The notes under the pieces are model-generated. The model was not told where the DNA came from and did no database searches. It saw nothing but the letters and a program-made list of their open reading frames with translations. DNA of 64,000 nt from contig QZKJ01000004.1 of NCBI GenBank assembly GCA_003605035.1, forward strand, positions 1 through 64,000. The letters are read 5' to 3'. Position numbers and translations under genes: made by a program. The DNA comes from Desulfurivibrio sp. (GTDB lineage Bacteria; Desulfobacterota; Desulfobulbia; Desulfobulbales; SURF-16). Positions 8,800 through 17,050 of this stretch are shown here, piece after piece; the stretch's first letter is position 1; every line of letters starts with the position of its first letter.

Positions 8800-10887
8800 C
8801 TATTTCCCCTGCTCTTTCTTTTTCTTGCGCAACTCTTCGATCAAACCTTCCGCCACATTCCGGGGTACCTGCTTGTAATCGCTGAACTCCATGGTGAATT
8901 CCGCCTTACCCTGGGTAAGGGAACGCAGCACGGTGGAGTAACCGAACATCTCTGACAACGGCACCTCGGCTTCAACAACCGTATAATCCCCCTCTTCCAG
9001 GGTGCCGATAATGATGCCGCGGCGCTGATTCAGACTGCCCATGATCGAACCCTGAAACTCGGTGGGTCCTTCAACGGCAACCTTCATGATCGGTTCCATC
9101 AGCACGGGATTGGCCTTCTTATAGCCTTCCTTGAAGGCGCCGATGGCCGCCAGCTGGAAGGCGATGTCGGAGGAATCCACGGCATGGGCCGCGCCGTCGT
9201 TGATGACGCAGCGCACCCCGCTGACCGGAAATTCCGCCAGGGCGCCTTTCTCCAGGCTCTTCCGAAAGCCTTTATCGCAGGAGGCGATGAATTCCCGGGG
9301 AATGGCACCGCCAACGATATTATCAACAAATTCGTATTCGCCCTCTTCCAGGGGCTCCATGTAGCCGGCCACCCGGCCGAACTGACCGGAACCGCCGGTC
9401 TGCTTCTTATGGGAGTAATTGAACTCCGCCCGCTGGGTAATGGTTTCCCGGTAAGCCACCTGAGGTGCGCCAACCTTGACCTCGGCCCCGTATTCCCGTT
9501 TCATGCGCTCGATGTAGACATCCAGATGCAGTTCGCCCATGCCGGAGACGATGGTTTCATTGGTTTCATGATCCACATAGGTCCTGAAGGTGGGATCTTC
9601 CTTGGTAAAACGGTTGAGCGCTTTGGACATGTTGCTCTGGGCCTTGTTGTCCACCGGGATGATGGCCAGCGAGATGACCGGGTTCGGCACATGCATGGAG
9701 CTCATGGAGTAATTGATGTCACTGGAGGTGAAGGTGTCACCGGAGGCGCAGTCAATGCCGAACAGGGCCACAATATCACCTGAACCGGATTCCTCGATCT
9801 CCTCCATCTCATCGGCATGCATGCGGACCAGACGGCCGATCTTCACCTTTTTGCCGGTGCGGCTGTTGATGATGGTATCGCCCTTCTTCAGATGTCCCTG
9901 ATAATTACGGATATAGGTCAGCTGACCATAGCGTCCGTCCTCCAGCTTGAAGGCCAGGCAGACCAGGGGGTCCTCAGGTTTGGCGGAGAGGACAATCTCA
10001 CTCTCATTATTCTTGAGATCGAGGGCGATGTTTCTGATATCCGTGGGGCAGGGCATATACATGGCAATGGCGTCCAGCAGACACTGCACCCCCTTGTTCT
10101 TGTAAGCGGAACCCATGAAAACCGGCGCCAGCTCGAGGTTCAGCGTGCCCTTGCGCACCGCCTCCTTGATCATCTTCTCGGTGGGCTCGCCCTCGAGAAT
10201 CGCTTCCATCAGTTCATCGGAAAACATGGAGACGGCATCAAGCATTTCTTCCCGCTTTACCATGGCCTCATCCAGCAGGTGCGCCGGAATTTCCGCCTCG
10301 CGGACCTTCTCGCCGTTATCGCCGTCAAAATAGATGGCCTTCATCTTGACCAGATCGATCACCCCTTCCAGGTCACCTTCCAGGCCGATGGGCAGCTGCA
10401 GCATTACCGCGTTCAGTCCCAGCTTGTCGCGGACCTGCTTGGTAACCCTCTCGGGATTGGCGCCGGTCCGGTCGCATTTGTTGATGAACACCACCCGCGG
10501 GACCTTGTAGCGGGACATCTGCCGGTTGACCGTGATGCTCTGGGACTGGACGCCGCCAACGGAGCAGAGAATCAGCACCGCGCCGTCCAGCACCCGGAGT
10601 GCGCGCTCCACCTCGATGGTGAAATCCACGTGACCGGGGGTATCGATGATGTTGATGGAATGGTCCTTCCAGCTGCAGTAGGTTGCGGCCGACTGGATGG
10701 TAATGCCCCTTTCCTTTTCCAGCTCCATGGAATCCATCTTGGCGCCGACGCCATCCTTGCCCCTCACCTCGTGAATGGCATGGATGCGGTCGGTATAATA
10801 AAGAATCCTTTCCGTCAGGGTCGTTTTACCGGAATCAATATGGGCGCTGATTCCAATATTACGAACTTTCGACAAATCTTTCTGCAT
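8800..10887 (-). CDS. fusA: Elongation factor G, EF-G1 (spd/mitochondrial type)
   Basis: 695 aa from ATG 10887 ([20 protein letters not shown]), chosen because GAGGAA lies 7 bases upstream; a longer in-frame reading to 11019 adds a non-homologous leader. GTPase motifs: AHIDSGKTT (G1), DTPGHVDF (G3), NKCDRTG (G4). EF-G domains II-V follow. Segments such as [21 protein letters not shown] and [17 protein letters not shown] resemble mitochondrial EFG1 and the spdEFG1 group of spirochaetes, planctomycetes and deltaproteobacteria, which promote ribosome translocation. Those genomes often encode a second EF-G (spdEFG2) for recycling, not seen here. First gene of a probable operon with the ATPase, hisA and transporter. 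Not located beside rpsL/rpsG/tuf in this window. Confidence 0.93.
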   Translation of the reverse strand: MQKDLSKVRNIGISAHIDSGKTTLTERILYYTDRIHAIHEVRGKDGVGAKMDSMELEKERGITIQSAATYCSWKDHSINIIDTPGHVDFTIEVERALRVLDGAVLILCSVGGVQSQSITVNRQMSRYKVPRVVFINKCDRTGANPERVTKQVRDKLGLNAVMLQLPIGLEGDLEGVIDLVKMKAIYFDGDNGEKVREAEIPAHLLDEAMVKREEMLDAVSMFSDELMEAILEGEPTEKMIKEAVRKGTLNLELAPVFMGSAYKNKGVQCLLDAIAMYMPCPTDIRNIALDLKNNESEIVLSAKPEDPLVCLAFKLEDGRYGQLTYIRNYQGHLKKGDTIINSRTGKKVKIGRLVRMHADEMEEIEESGSGDIVALFGIDCASGDTFTSSDINYSMSSMHVPNPVISLAIIPVDNKAQSNMSKALNRFTKEDPTFRTYVDHETNETIVSGMGELHLDVYIERMKREYGAEVKVGAPQVAYRETITQRAEFNYSHKKQTGGSGQFGRVAGYMEPLEEGEYEFVDNIVGGAIPREFIASCDKGFRKSLEKGALAEFPVSGVRCVINDGAAHAVDSSDIAFQLAAIGAFKEGYKKANPVLMEPIMKVAVEGPTEFQGSIMGSLNQRRGIIIGTLEEGDYTVVEAEVPLSEMFGYSTVLRSLTQGKAEFTMEFSDYKQVPRNVAEGLIEELRKKKKEQGK

Positions 10888-10968
10888 CTCTGTTTCCTCA
10901 AACTTTTTTAACTCTGTAACTACATGTCCCCGCCCGCGGGAAAAAAATGACGTTGGGTACATTACAAT

Positions 10969-10998
10969 TAAAAAACGGCCCGCAGAACGGGGCCGTTT
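10969..10998 (-). terminator. Rho-independent terminator of the SLOG-like gene
   Basis: Stem AAACGGCCC at 10973-10981 pairs with GGGCCGTTT at 10990-10998; read on the minus strand the hairpin is followed by a T run (TTTTTTAATTG). It separates the upstream SLOG-like gene from fusA, so fusA probably has its own promoter. Confidence 0.8.
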
Positions 10999-11057
10999 CC
11001 AAATACACATGAGAATCAAGTTACATAAACCATCCGCCGACAGCTTGTCAAGAAAAT

Positions 11058-11615
11058 TTATCGACTGGGCCCGAAGGAACGGGCAAAGAGATCCTCAATG
11101 GCCGCCCTGCCCTCATCGTTCAGATTCCTGGTGCCGGAACCGGCAATGGAATCAAAGGCGATGACAGGGGAATCCGGCTTCCAGGCCCCCTCTTCCCAGG
11201 TGAACCAGGCCTTGCGCTCCTGGTCGTAGACGCTTACCGGACGATTGAAAAGCCGGGCCAGTTCAACCGCCCAGCCGGTGCCGCCCTTGACGGTATCATC
11301 CTCGAGGATCTTGCCGACGGCAAAAACCTGGTGTCCTTTATTGACCATATGAAAAATGGACTGCAGCACCTTCCGGATCTTCTTTTTTTCATAATAGGTG
11401 CGGTTCATCATCTTTGAGGCGAGTTCCATGCTGATGTCGCCCCGGGCGAGTTCATCCTCGGAAAGCACCACCACATTTTTGTCCCTGGCCATGGCATGGC
11501 CCTCATAGGAAAAATTCGTCTCCTGCAGCCCCCATTTTTCGGCAGCCTCGCCAAATGCGGCCTCAGCCCCTTTCATGCCACCACTGTACAGCGTACACCT
11601 TGTCTTCTCTACCAT
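11058..11615 (-). CDS. SLOG-like nucleotide-binding protein (putative)
   Basis: 185 aa. The N-terminus [25 protein letters not shown] carries the SGGxxGA(D)xxF/A pattern of SLOG (SMF/DprA-LOG) Rossmann-like proteins, followed after about 70 residues by a [16 protein letters not shown] segment, as in the YpsA/YAcAr group, where this second motif also lines the nucleotide pocket. SLOG proteins bind or cleave nucleotide-derived ligands. Monocistronic between two terminator-like structures. The exact family is inferred from motif pattern; substrate unknown. Domain ends with a short acidic tail. Confidence 0.65.
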   Translation of the reverse strand: MVEKTRCTLYSGGMKGAEAAFGEAAEKWGLQETNFSYEGHAMARDKNVVVLSEDELARGDISMELASKMMNRTYYEKKKIRKVLQSIFHMVNKGHQVFAVGKILEDDTVKGGTGWAVELARLFNRPVSVYDQERKAWFTWEEGAWKPDSPVIAFDSIAGSGTRNLNDEGRAAIEDLFARSFGPSR

Positions 11616-11850
11616 AACGCCCCCACCCCACTTTCCTAACGGGTTTCACCTATGACGGCCCGCCACATACACAATGGCCGCCGCTTCAGGCATAAAGTTT
11701 CCCCCAGCCGGGGTATCCATTGCGGTTAAACTGCCACGCCGGTGTAAGCCGGCGTACATATTGTCTGTTGAACGATTGATTAATTAGCGCAGCCGGCAGA
11801 TGCTCTTTCCGGATGTCATGCCGGAAGGCGCCATGCGGCTGAACGGATAG

Positions 11851-11883
11851 AAAAAAGGGGCTGCGCGGTTACGCAACCCCTTT
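11851..11883 (-). terminator. Terminator following the tRNA-Phe-like remnant
   Basis: On the minus strand AAAGGGG...CCCCTTTTTT forms a hairpin of about ten pairs with a T run. It has the same position relative to the tRNA remnant as the terminator of the intact tRNA-Phe gene at 22004-22079. Confidence 0.75.
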
Positions 11884-11891
11884 CATATCTC

Positions 11892-11962
11892 TGGCGCCGA
11901 TACCAGGAACTGTATCAGGGAAACACGGGTCTCCACGGCGTTTACCGCGAATTATCCCCCAT
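11892..11962 (-). pseudogene. Decayed tRNA-Phe copy
   Basis: Read on the minus strand the segment aligns along its whole length with the intact tRNA-Phe at 22004-22079: GGGATA at the acceptor/D side, CCGTGTNTCCCTG in the anticodon/variable part, TTCCTGGTNNCGGCNCCA at the 3' end including the CCA. The T-loop (TTCGA) and the anticodon stem are broken, and no promoter like that of the intact gene is visible upstream. The similarity continues into the spacer (ATATCT) and a terminator, so a segment was copied, not only the tRNA. Function as a tRNA is excluded by the broken stems. Confidence 0.8.
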
Positions 11963-12562
11963 CTGCCGATTTGTTTTTCCCATAAGACGACCCCAGAAGC
12001 ATCAGCACTTTCTTTTCAGTCACGTAATTTAATCGTGAATATATAGCAGAATACCTCTCCTGTGGCAAGAAAATCGTGTTGTCCCAGGAAAAATCTGGTC
12101 GCTCTCTATTTTTGTCAGCGATATCAGAACAGTGCCCTGCCCCTGCCGCGCAGACCAACGCCCCGCAGTTCACTCACCCGCGGCAGGCGGCCGGCATATT
12201 CATGCAAAACAATGTGCAATTCCCCCACGGTTTATCAATCAATTGACGCCCAAAAGAGAATAGGTTATTAAAAAAGAGGTCGCAACTTTCCGACTTGATC
12301 TATTTTGCCGAAATAGCAGTATTTCTGTGACATAATTGTTGCTCCGACCTTGGTCACGGGAATTGCAGAAGACCGGAGACAGAATTCAGAATGATTGATT
12401 TTATTACGTTTTATTCATGCTCTGAGACGGCTTCCCGGTTTCGTGCGGGCCTGCACCGCGCCAGGTGCACGGCCGTGGTCGCACGGTGACCTCCCGGCCT
12501 CGCCAACCACATTTTTTAACAGTTTTCCGATTGAGAAAATCAAGATGGGCGAGTCTCATATA

Positions 12563-12937
12563 ATGACCAAAGCGCTGCTGGTGATGGCAGGCGGAAGTCT
12601 CGGTGCCTTGAGCCGGTATGGCGTGGCATTACTGGCTGTCCGGCTGTTCGGCAGCCGGTTCCCGTGGGGCACCCTGATCGTCAATCTGGCAGGTTGCTTT
12701 TTCATCGGCCTTGCTTTTTCCCTGGCCGAGCGCGGCAGCACCCTCATGAATCCATCGATACGTTTGTTTTTCGTCACCGGTTATCTGGGGGCGCTGACCA
12801 CCTTCTCAACCTTTGCCCTGGAAACCGTAACCGCGGCACAGGCTGAGAGCTTCACGCCCCTGCCGAACTTATTGGTCAATAACATCGCGGGAATGGCCCT
12901 TGTGCTGCTGGGCATGTGGGTGGGCCGCTTCAGATAA
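12563..12937 (+). CDS. crcB: Fluoride ion channel CrcB/Fluc
   Basis: 124 aa from ATG 12563 (MTKALLVMAGGSLGALSRYG); ATG 12545 is an alternative. Four TM helices with the Fluc signatures GGSLGALSRYG, the pore-lining NLAGCFFIG (Asn) and GYLGALTTFSTFALE (central Na+ site and phenylalanine box). Fluc exports toxic fluoride by channel conduction as a dual-topology dimer. The start lacks a good ribosome-binding site. It is followed 23 bases later by a DUF190-CBS gene; crcB-DUF190 pairing is a common arrangement. Inner membrane. Confidence 0.93.
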   Translation: MTKALLVMAGGSLGALSRYGVALLAVRLFGSRFPWGTLIVNLAGCFFIGLAFSLAERGSTLMNPSIRLFFVTGYLGALTTFSTFALETVTAAQAESFTPLPNLLVNNIAGMALVLLGMWVGRFR

Positions 12938-12960
12938 GAGGCTTGCAGGAGACTGACATC

Positions 12961-14247
12961 ATGCTGCAATACAGAACGATCGAAATATTCACCAGCGAAG
13001 AGGCGCGGTGGCACGGCAAGTCTTTAAACGTGGCAATCATGCACTATGTGCGGGATTTGAAGATTGCCGCCCGCTGCCTGGTGACCAGGGCCATCGACGG
13101 CTGCTACGAGAACGGTGAGGTCGCCACCTGGAGACTGGAGGCCCTTTCCTACAATATGCCCCTGCACATCGTCATCGTCCTGCCCGCCTCCGCGCTCGAC
13201 CGGGTGCTGCCGGACATCGAGGCGATGGTAACGGACGGCATCGTGGCGGTGCAGCAGCTGAACGTCATCTCGCACAAAACACGAAAATCCATGCTGCCCA
13301 GGCACACGCGGGTGCGGGATATCATGACCGCCCAGCCCCGGAAGGTTGCGCTGGCAACCCCCCTCGACGAGGTGGCCCGGCTGCTGCTCTCTTCGCTTTT
13401 TACCGGCCTGCCGGTGGTCGATGAAAATGACCGGCCGCGGGGCGTCATCAGCCAGGGGGACTTAATCAACAAGGCCGGCCTGCCCATGCGGCTCGGCCTG
13501 CTCGCCGCATCGAACGGCGACAAGCTTGCGGCAATCCTGGCGGCGCTTGCCGGAAAAAAGGCCGAAGAGGTCATGACCAGGCCGGCGGTTCTTATTGAGG
13601 AGGGGCGGCTGGCCTCCGAGGCCGTTGACCTCATGCTCGAAAACCGCGTCAAACGTCTGCCGGTCGTCAATGGCGACGGGCGACTCGTCGGCATGCTGTC
13701 GCGTATTGACATTTTCCGCACAATCATGAAAGAAGCGCCGGACTGGAAGACTTTTCAGGAACAGCATGTCGAGATCGGCAATCTGCGTCTTGTCGCCGAT
13801 ATCATGCGCCGGGACACGCGCACGGTGCGGCCCGACACCTCGGTTGAAGAGGTCATCCGGATTATCGACGCCAATGATATCCAGCGGGTTGCCGTGGTCG
13901 ATCAGGATGGCCGTTTTCTCGGCCTGATTTCGGACCGGGATCTCCTGGTCATCTTCTCGCCCGCCCATTACGAGGGCATCTGGAACTATTTCGTGAGCAA
14001 GATCCCGTTCACGGAGCGGGGCCGGCAATGCCGGGAATTCCGGGAGCTGCTGCAGGCGAAAACCGCCGCCGAGGTGATGAACACGCACATCGTCACCGTC
14101 ATGGAGGACGCTCCCATCGACGAGGCCATCAGGCTGATGACCGAAAAGGGGCTCAAGCGCCTGCCGGTCCTTGACCCGCAAGGAATATTCAAGGGGATGA
14201 TCAACCGCGATTCACTCTTGCGCACCGGTTTTGGGCGTGGCGGATAA
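12961..14247 (+). CDS. DUF190-CBS domain protein of the fluoride operon
   Basis: 428 aa; ATG 12961 with AGGAG upstream. Residues 1 to about 105 are a DUF190 domain (GKSLNVAIMHYVRDLKIAARCLVTRAI), a ferredoxin-like, PII-resembling fold often encoded beside crcB. Then come four CBS motifs: about 118-175 (VRDIMTAQPRKVALATPLDEVA), 205-265 (AEEVMTRPAVLIEEGRLASEA), 278-335 (VADIMRRDTRTVRPDTSVEE) and 372-425 (AAEVMNTHIVTVMEDAPIDEA). CBS pairs usually bind adenine nucleotides. Together this suggests a ligand-responsive accessory protein of fluoride export. Most DUF190 proteins are about 110 aa; this is a fourfold longer fusion. Cytoplasmic. Confidence 0.9.
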   Translation: MLQYRTIEIFTSEEARWHGKSLNVAIMHYVRDLKIAARCLVTRAIDGCYENGEVATWRLEALSYNMPLHIVIVLPASALDRVLPDIEAMVTDGIVAVQQLNVISHKTRKSMLPRHTRVRDIMTAQPRKVALATPLDEVARLLLSSLFTGLPVVDENDRPRGVISQGDLINKAGLPMRLGLLAASNGDKLAAILAALAGKKAEEVMTRPAVLIEEGRLASEAVDLMLENRVKRLPVVNGDGRLVGMLSRIDIFRTIMKEAPDWKTFQEQHVEIGNLRLVADIMRRDTRTVRPDTSVEEVIRIIDANDIQRVAVVDQDGRFLGLISDRDLLVIFSPAHYEGIWNYFVSKIPFTERGRQCREFRELLQAKTAAEVMNTHIVTVMEDAPIDEAIRLMTEKGLKRLPVLDPQGIFKGMINRDSLLRTGFGRGG

Positions 14248-14286
14248 AATCGGCCAGCGCCGCAGGCACAGCTGAACGGCTTCCCG

Positions 14287-14332
14287 CCTGTTGCAGAATG
14301 ATACACGAATTTCATTCTGCAACAAACAGGCC
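14287..14332. promoter_or_regulatory. Long palindrome, possible enhancer site
   Basis: Perfect 13-bp inverted repeat: TGTTGCAGAATGA at 14289-14301 and its complement at 14312-14324, separated by 10 bases. No T run follows on either strand, so it is not a typical terminator. It lies about 260 bases upstream of a strong sigma-54 promoter, which fits an upstream binding site for an NtrC-family activator. A bidirectional terminator for the CBS gene is the alternative. Confidence 0.5.
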
Positions 14333-14566
14333 GGCCGACAGGCAGTTACCCCATCCTCCCCGGGGGAACTGACAACCTCGCGGCGCAGGCGGACTTGCCC
14401 GGCAGGCTGACCGCGCCCAGTTCTCCTTCATCATTTCCCTGCCCCTTCACTCTTTTGTTGCACCACGCAACACCTGGACCCTCCCTCAAGCCGGGAACTG
14501 CACCGTACACCACTATTTCATCTGCAATTATACAATTTTACTCAATAATTTTCAGCCCAAACAAGC

Positions 14567-14583
14567 TGGCACGATTGATGCTT
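14567..14583 (+). promoter_or_regulatory. Sigma-54 promoter of the UspA-like gene
   Basis: TGGCACGATTGATGCTT has the -24 GG at 14568-14569 and the -12 GC at 14580-14581 with exactly 10 bases between, and a full match to the TGGCACG -24 block. Expected start of transcription is near 14593, giving a leader of about 80 bases before the ATG at 14674. Confidence 0.85.
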
Positions 14584-14673
14584 TTCCTGTCAGCGACAGA
14601 GATTAACCATCATGCCACTATGTTTTCAGCAATGTTACATCGTTATTATGACATGAATAAACGGAGGAACAGT

Positions 14674-15219
14674 ATGCCTTTTTACAACTGGCTAAAGCCA
14701 GGCAAAGACAAGGATGTCAACGTTGTCAAACTGCCGGAGGAACACATCGGCATCGGTGAAATGGCTGCCGGCCACCCGACCGGCGCCGCAGCCGCCATCA
14801 AAAGAATGATGGAGCAGAAAAACGGAACAGCCAAGATACTGGTGGTGGGCGATGGCCGCTACTCCAAAAAACTGCGCGACTACAGCCTGAAGCTGGCCCA
14901 ACGCCTTGATTGTGATATCGTGGCCCTCAACGTCGCTGAGTCCCCCCTGCCTTTTGCCGGCGGAAAACCGGGTACGGAAGTCGGCATGTTCCCGGAACCA
15001 CAGGCCAATAACCTGGGGCAGTTCATCGAGCAGTCACAGGCCATGGGGGTAAACGTCAAGCCTGTCATGCAGCCCGGCGACCGGGAGCAGGTGATAGCCG
15101 AACTGAGCGCCCAGGATCCAACCATCCGTTACGTGGTGAGCGAACCTGATTGTATCAAAGAAAAAGGGATCGGCGATTTCCCGCTGCTGGATATTGATCT
15201 GGGCTATTCACGGCTGTAA
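14674..15219 (+). CDS. UspA-like universal stress domain protein
   Basis: 181 aa; ATG 14674 with GGAGGAAC upstream, hence shorter than the open frame that begins at 14395. Residues about 50-181 resemble the universal stress protein fold: a first strand AKILVVGDGRYSKKLRDYSLKLAQRLDCDIVALNV, then an extended middle, and IAELSAQDPTIRYVVSEPD near the end. The ATP-binding GxxGxxxxxxxxG(S/T) motif of UspA is not evident, so it may not bind ATP. Controlled by the sigma-54 promoter at 14567. Stand-alone gene ending in a terminator. Cytoplasmic by lack of signals. Confidence 0.75.
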   Translation: MPFYNWLKPGKDKDVNVVKLPEEHIGIGEMAAGHPTGAAAAIKRMMEQKNGTAKILVVGDGRYSKKLRDYSLKLAQRLDCDIVALNVAESPLPFAGGKPGTEVGMFPEPQANNLGQFIEQSQAMGVNVKPVMQPGDREQVIAELSAQDPTIRYVVSEPDCIKEKGIGDFPLLDIDLGYSRL

Positions 15220-15244
15220 CAAATCTGGCTGCAGAAAAGAGAGT

Positions 15245-15290
15245 TACCAAAGGGCCTCCGCTTCCCGGCGGCAGGTCCTTTGGTATTTTA
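15245..15290 (+). terminator. Terminator of the UspA-like gene
   Basis: TACCAAAGG at 15245-15253 pairs with CCTTTGGTA at 15277-15285, with further pairing inside; TTTT follows. It starts 25 bases after the stop codon. Confidence 0.75.
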
Positions 15291-15419
15291 AGCGACCAGG
15301 CCCCTTGGATTCTAGCCGCCACAATGGAGTTGCCGGATGGCTGCCATGAAGTTGCACCTGTTGCGCAATAGCCAGCAGTGATGGAGGAGGCCATTGCCGG
15401 TTTTCTGCGGTAAAAACGC

Positions 15420-15555
15420 CCCCACATCGAACTGAAAAGGCCCGGGGAGGAAAAGGCGGCCGCCGCAGTGGTCACTTTGCTGGCCTCCGAGGCGGGCTTC
15501 CTTTGTCAATGGCGCCACTTACCGGGCGGATGGCGGTTCCGTGGCCAGCGTCTGA
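15420..15555 (+). pseudogene. C-terminal remnant of a short-chain dehydrogenase
   Basis: In one frame the sequence reads RPGEEKAAAAVVTLLASEA, then after a shift of frame SFVNGATYRADGGSVASV and a stop at 15553-15555. This is the C-terminal signature of SDR oxidoreductases (RPEEIAxAVxFLASxEAxFVTGxxxxVDGG). The rest of the gene is missing or beyond recognition upstream to the terminator. It is a broken fragment; nothing functional is expected. Confidence 0.7.
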
Positions 15556-15604
15556 CCAGCGGCAACCGCTGACGCCTTCCAGCGGCCGGGGCTACATGAT
15601 CAGA

Positions 15605-16078
15605 TCAGAATTTCTCCGAGGCCTTGTCAAAGGCCTGCTGCAGCGCATGGTAGCTGTCGACAAAGCCTTTTCTCATTTCGTCCCAGGCTCCGGCGGAACT
15701 GTGCTTCATACCTCCGTACCATTCGGCAATGTCATTGCGTTTCCTGCGCAGTTCACGGAGCGCCTGCCGGCTTTGCTCCCGGCTCGCCTCGCTCATGTTC
15801 TGCCACTGCTCGCTGCTTCGTTTTTCCAGCTCATCGATCTTTACATCCATTTTATCCAGCACATCTTTGGCCTTGGCCATCACCTGCTCTTTTTTATCAA
15901 TGGAATACTCCTTGATTGCCTGCAGGGTGTCGTCCGCTTCCTGCCGAACCTGGGCCATCTCCTTGTTTTCATCCTTGGGCATCTGTTCCGCGGCGCGGAG
16001 AACCGTGCCGGGGATAAACACGAAAAATGACAGAGCCAGCGCCCAGCACTTCATGGTGCGCTTCCGTGGTTTCAGCAT
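15605..16078 (-). CDS. Secreted coiled-coil protein
   Basis: 157 aa; ATG 16078 with GGAGAG upstream. An N-terminal signal peptide (positively charged MLKPRKRTMK, then a hydrophobic stretch, cleavage near AAEQM) is followed by about 125 residues that are almost entirely charged, helical heptad-like sequence (QEADDTLQAIKEYSIDKKEQ; EASREQSRQALRELRRKRND). It looks like a periplasmic coiled-coil or apolipoprotein-like helical protein. Function unknown. One copy of the 93-bp repeat lies directly upstream, 45 bases before the start codon. Confidence 0.75.
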   Translation of the reverse strand: MLKPRKRTMKCWALALSFFVFIPGTVLRAAEQMPKDENKEMAQVRQEADDTLQAIKEYSIDKKEQVMAKAKDVLDKMDVKIDELEKRSSEQWQNMSEASREQSRQALRELRRKRNDIAEWYGGMKHSSAGAWDEMRKGFVDSYHALQQAFDKASEKF

Positions 16079-16122
16079 AGCCGCTCTCCTGTTTTGAACT
16101 GGTTTATTCTACTGTTTTGGCA

Positions 16123-16215
16123 GTGAAAATTCCGCATTGCGTGATTTCTGCCAATACCCATTCCAACCACCTCATTGCCCCAAAAAGTCAACATATCCCT
16201 TCTTGAAAAAAGTCA
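16123..16215 (+). repeat. Imperfect direct repeat, copy A
   Basis: Begins GTGAAAATTCCGCATTG and ends CCCTTCTTGAAAAAAGTCA. It matches the copy at 18166-18260 at most positions over its whole length in the same orientation. On the minus strand it contains a weak sigma-54-like block (GG at 16151-16152, GC at 16139-16140, 10 bases apart) in front of the coiled-coil gene. Confidence 0.8.
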
Positions 16216-16255
16216 CAATATTGCAAACAGCAGGGAGATTTGTTGACTTTTTTGG
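16179..16255. repeat. Inverted repeat at the edge of repeat A
   Basis: CCAAAAAGTCAACA inside repeat A (about 16180-16193) is the near-complement of TGTTGACTTTTTTGG at about 16240-16254; the spacer is about 47 bases. Repeat B lacks the second arm. It may be an element end or a regulatory dyad. Confidence 0.55.
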
Positions 16256-16306
16256 CATAATCAACAAAGAGATCTGCTCCGGTTTTATTGTTATTGTTTC
16301 TCCCGA

Positions 16307-17050
16307 TCACTTTTCCTCAAAGAATCGCACGGCATTGAGCAACTCAGGGAAATTATAAATAATATAGTCAGGCTCAACGCCCTTTTTTTCCTGCGTCCCC
16401 TGGTTTGATTTAAAAAACACCGTCTTCATGCCGAGCTCCTTTGCCCCATATATATCGCGGTACATGTCATTGCCCACAAACAAGACCTCTGCCGGCGCCA
16501 TCTGCAGAGCGGTCAACGCGCTTTCGAACATCCGCTTATCCGGCTTGCGATAACCTAAGTCCCCTGAGACCGTAACCGTCTCAAAATAGTCCGCCAACCC
16601 CACCGCGTTCAACTCAGGAACCGCGTAGGCCGTCTGGCCGTCAGATATGGCCGCTAAACGATAGTTCGGGATCAGTTGTTTTATGGTGTTTTCCACCCCG
16701 GGATAAAGCTGCAGTCTGAAGCGAGATGCGGCACGATACGTCTCGGCAAGAAACAGCGGAAGCTGTTCAAGCTTTCCGGGTGGTAGACGCTGCGTAAACT
16801 CTGTCGAGTTCCGCGCTATCATCTCGCGGAAAATACCGACCACGTCAAACTCGGGATGTCGCTCAACGCTCGCCGCCCGCTGTTCCTTCATAATCTGAAA
16901 ATACAATTCTTTCACCGTGTCTGGGTCAAGAAATATCCCCTGATAGGAAAGCAGATTGCTGATTACGCGATAGATATCGTCGTGCATCTCGTTGGTGTGG
17001 ATATCCGTGAGCGTTCCGTTGATATCAAAAATTATTCCCTTTACAAGCAT
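16307..17050 (-). CDS. HAD-family hydrolase with altered motif I
   Basis: 247 aa from ATG 17050, chosen because GGAGG precedes it and it overlaps the stop of the kinase gene (TGATG). Motif I reads FDINGTLTD: the nucleophile Asp is present but the second Asp of DxD is Asn. Motif II is AAISDGQ, motif III RKPDKRMF and motif IV FVGNDMYRDIYGAKE, so the rest is a normal HAD core with a helical cap (about residues 15-100). HAD enzymes are usually phosphatases; the Asn may lower or alter activity. Coupled to the APH-like kinase gene, so the two probably act on the same substrate. Confidence 0.85.
   Translation of the reverse strand: MLVKGIIFDINGTLTDIHTNEMHDDIYRVISNLLSYQGIFLDPDTVKELYFQIMKEQRAASVERHPEFDVVGIFREMIARNSTEFTQRLPPGKLEQLPLFLAETYRAASRFRLQLYPGVENTIKQLIPNYRLAAISDGQTAYAVPELNAVGLADYFETVTVSGDLGYRKPDKRMFESALTALQMAPAEVLFVGNDMYRDIYGAKELGMKTVFFKSNQGTQEKKGVEPDYIIYNFPELLNAVRFFEEK

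Larger units (their letters stand above)
11616..12562. other. Long non-coding stretch
   Basis: About 950 bases with no convincing gene. It holds the tRNA-Phe-like remnant and its terminator (described separately), a small hairpin near 11735-11757 (GCCGGTGTAAGCCGGC), and a locally AT-rich part at 12240-12420 before the fluoride-channel gene. Short open frames here (for example 11952-12173 minus) lack ribosome-binding sites and recognisable sequence. No fluoride riboswitch was recognised in front of crcB. Confidence 0.7.

Noticed and set aside
11952-12173. 73-aa minus-strand frame (MNCGALVCAAGAGHCSD...)
   Set aside because: No ribosome-binding site, no recognisable sequence, and it runs over the edge of the tRNA remnant.
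12240-12562. Fluoride riboswitch upstream of crcB
   Set aside because: I could not find the conserved core pattern in the leader; a covariance-model search would settle it.
14395-14673. Longer start for the UspA-like protein
   Set aside because: The extension contains the sigma-54 promoter and has no homology; the ATG at 14674 has GGAGGAAC at the right distance.
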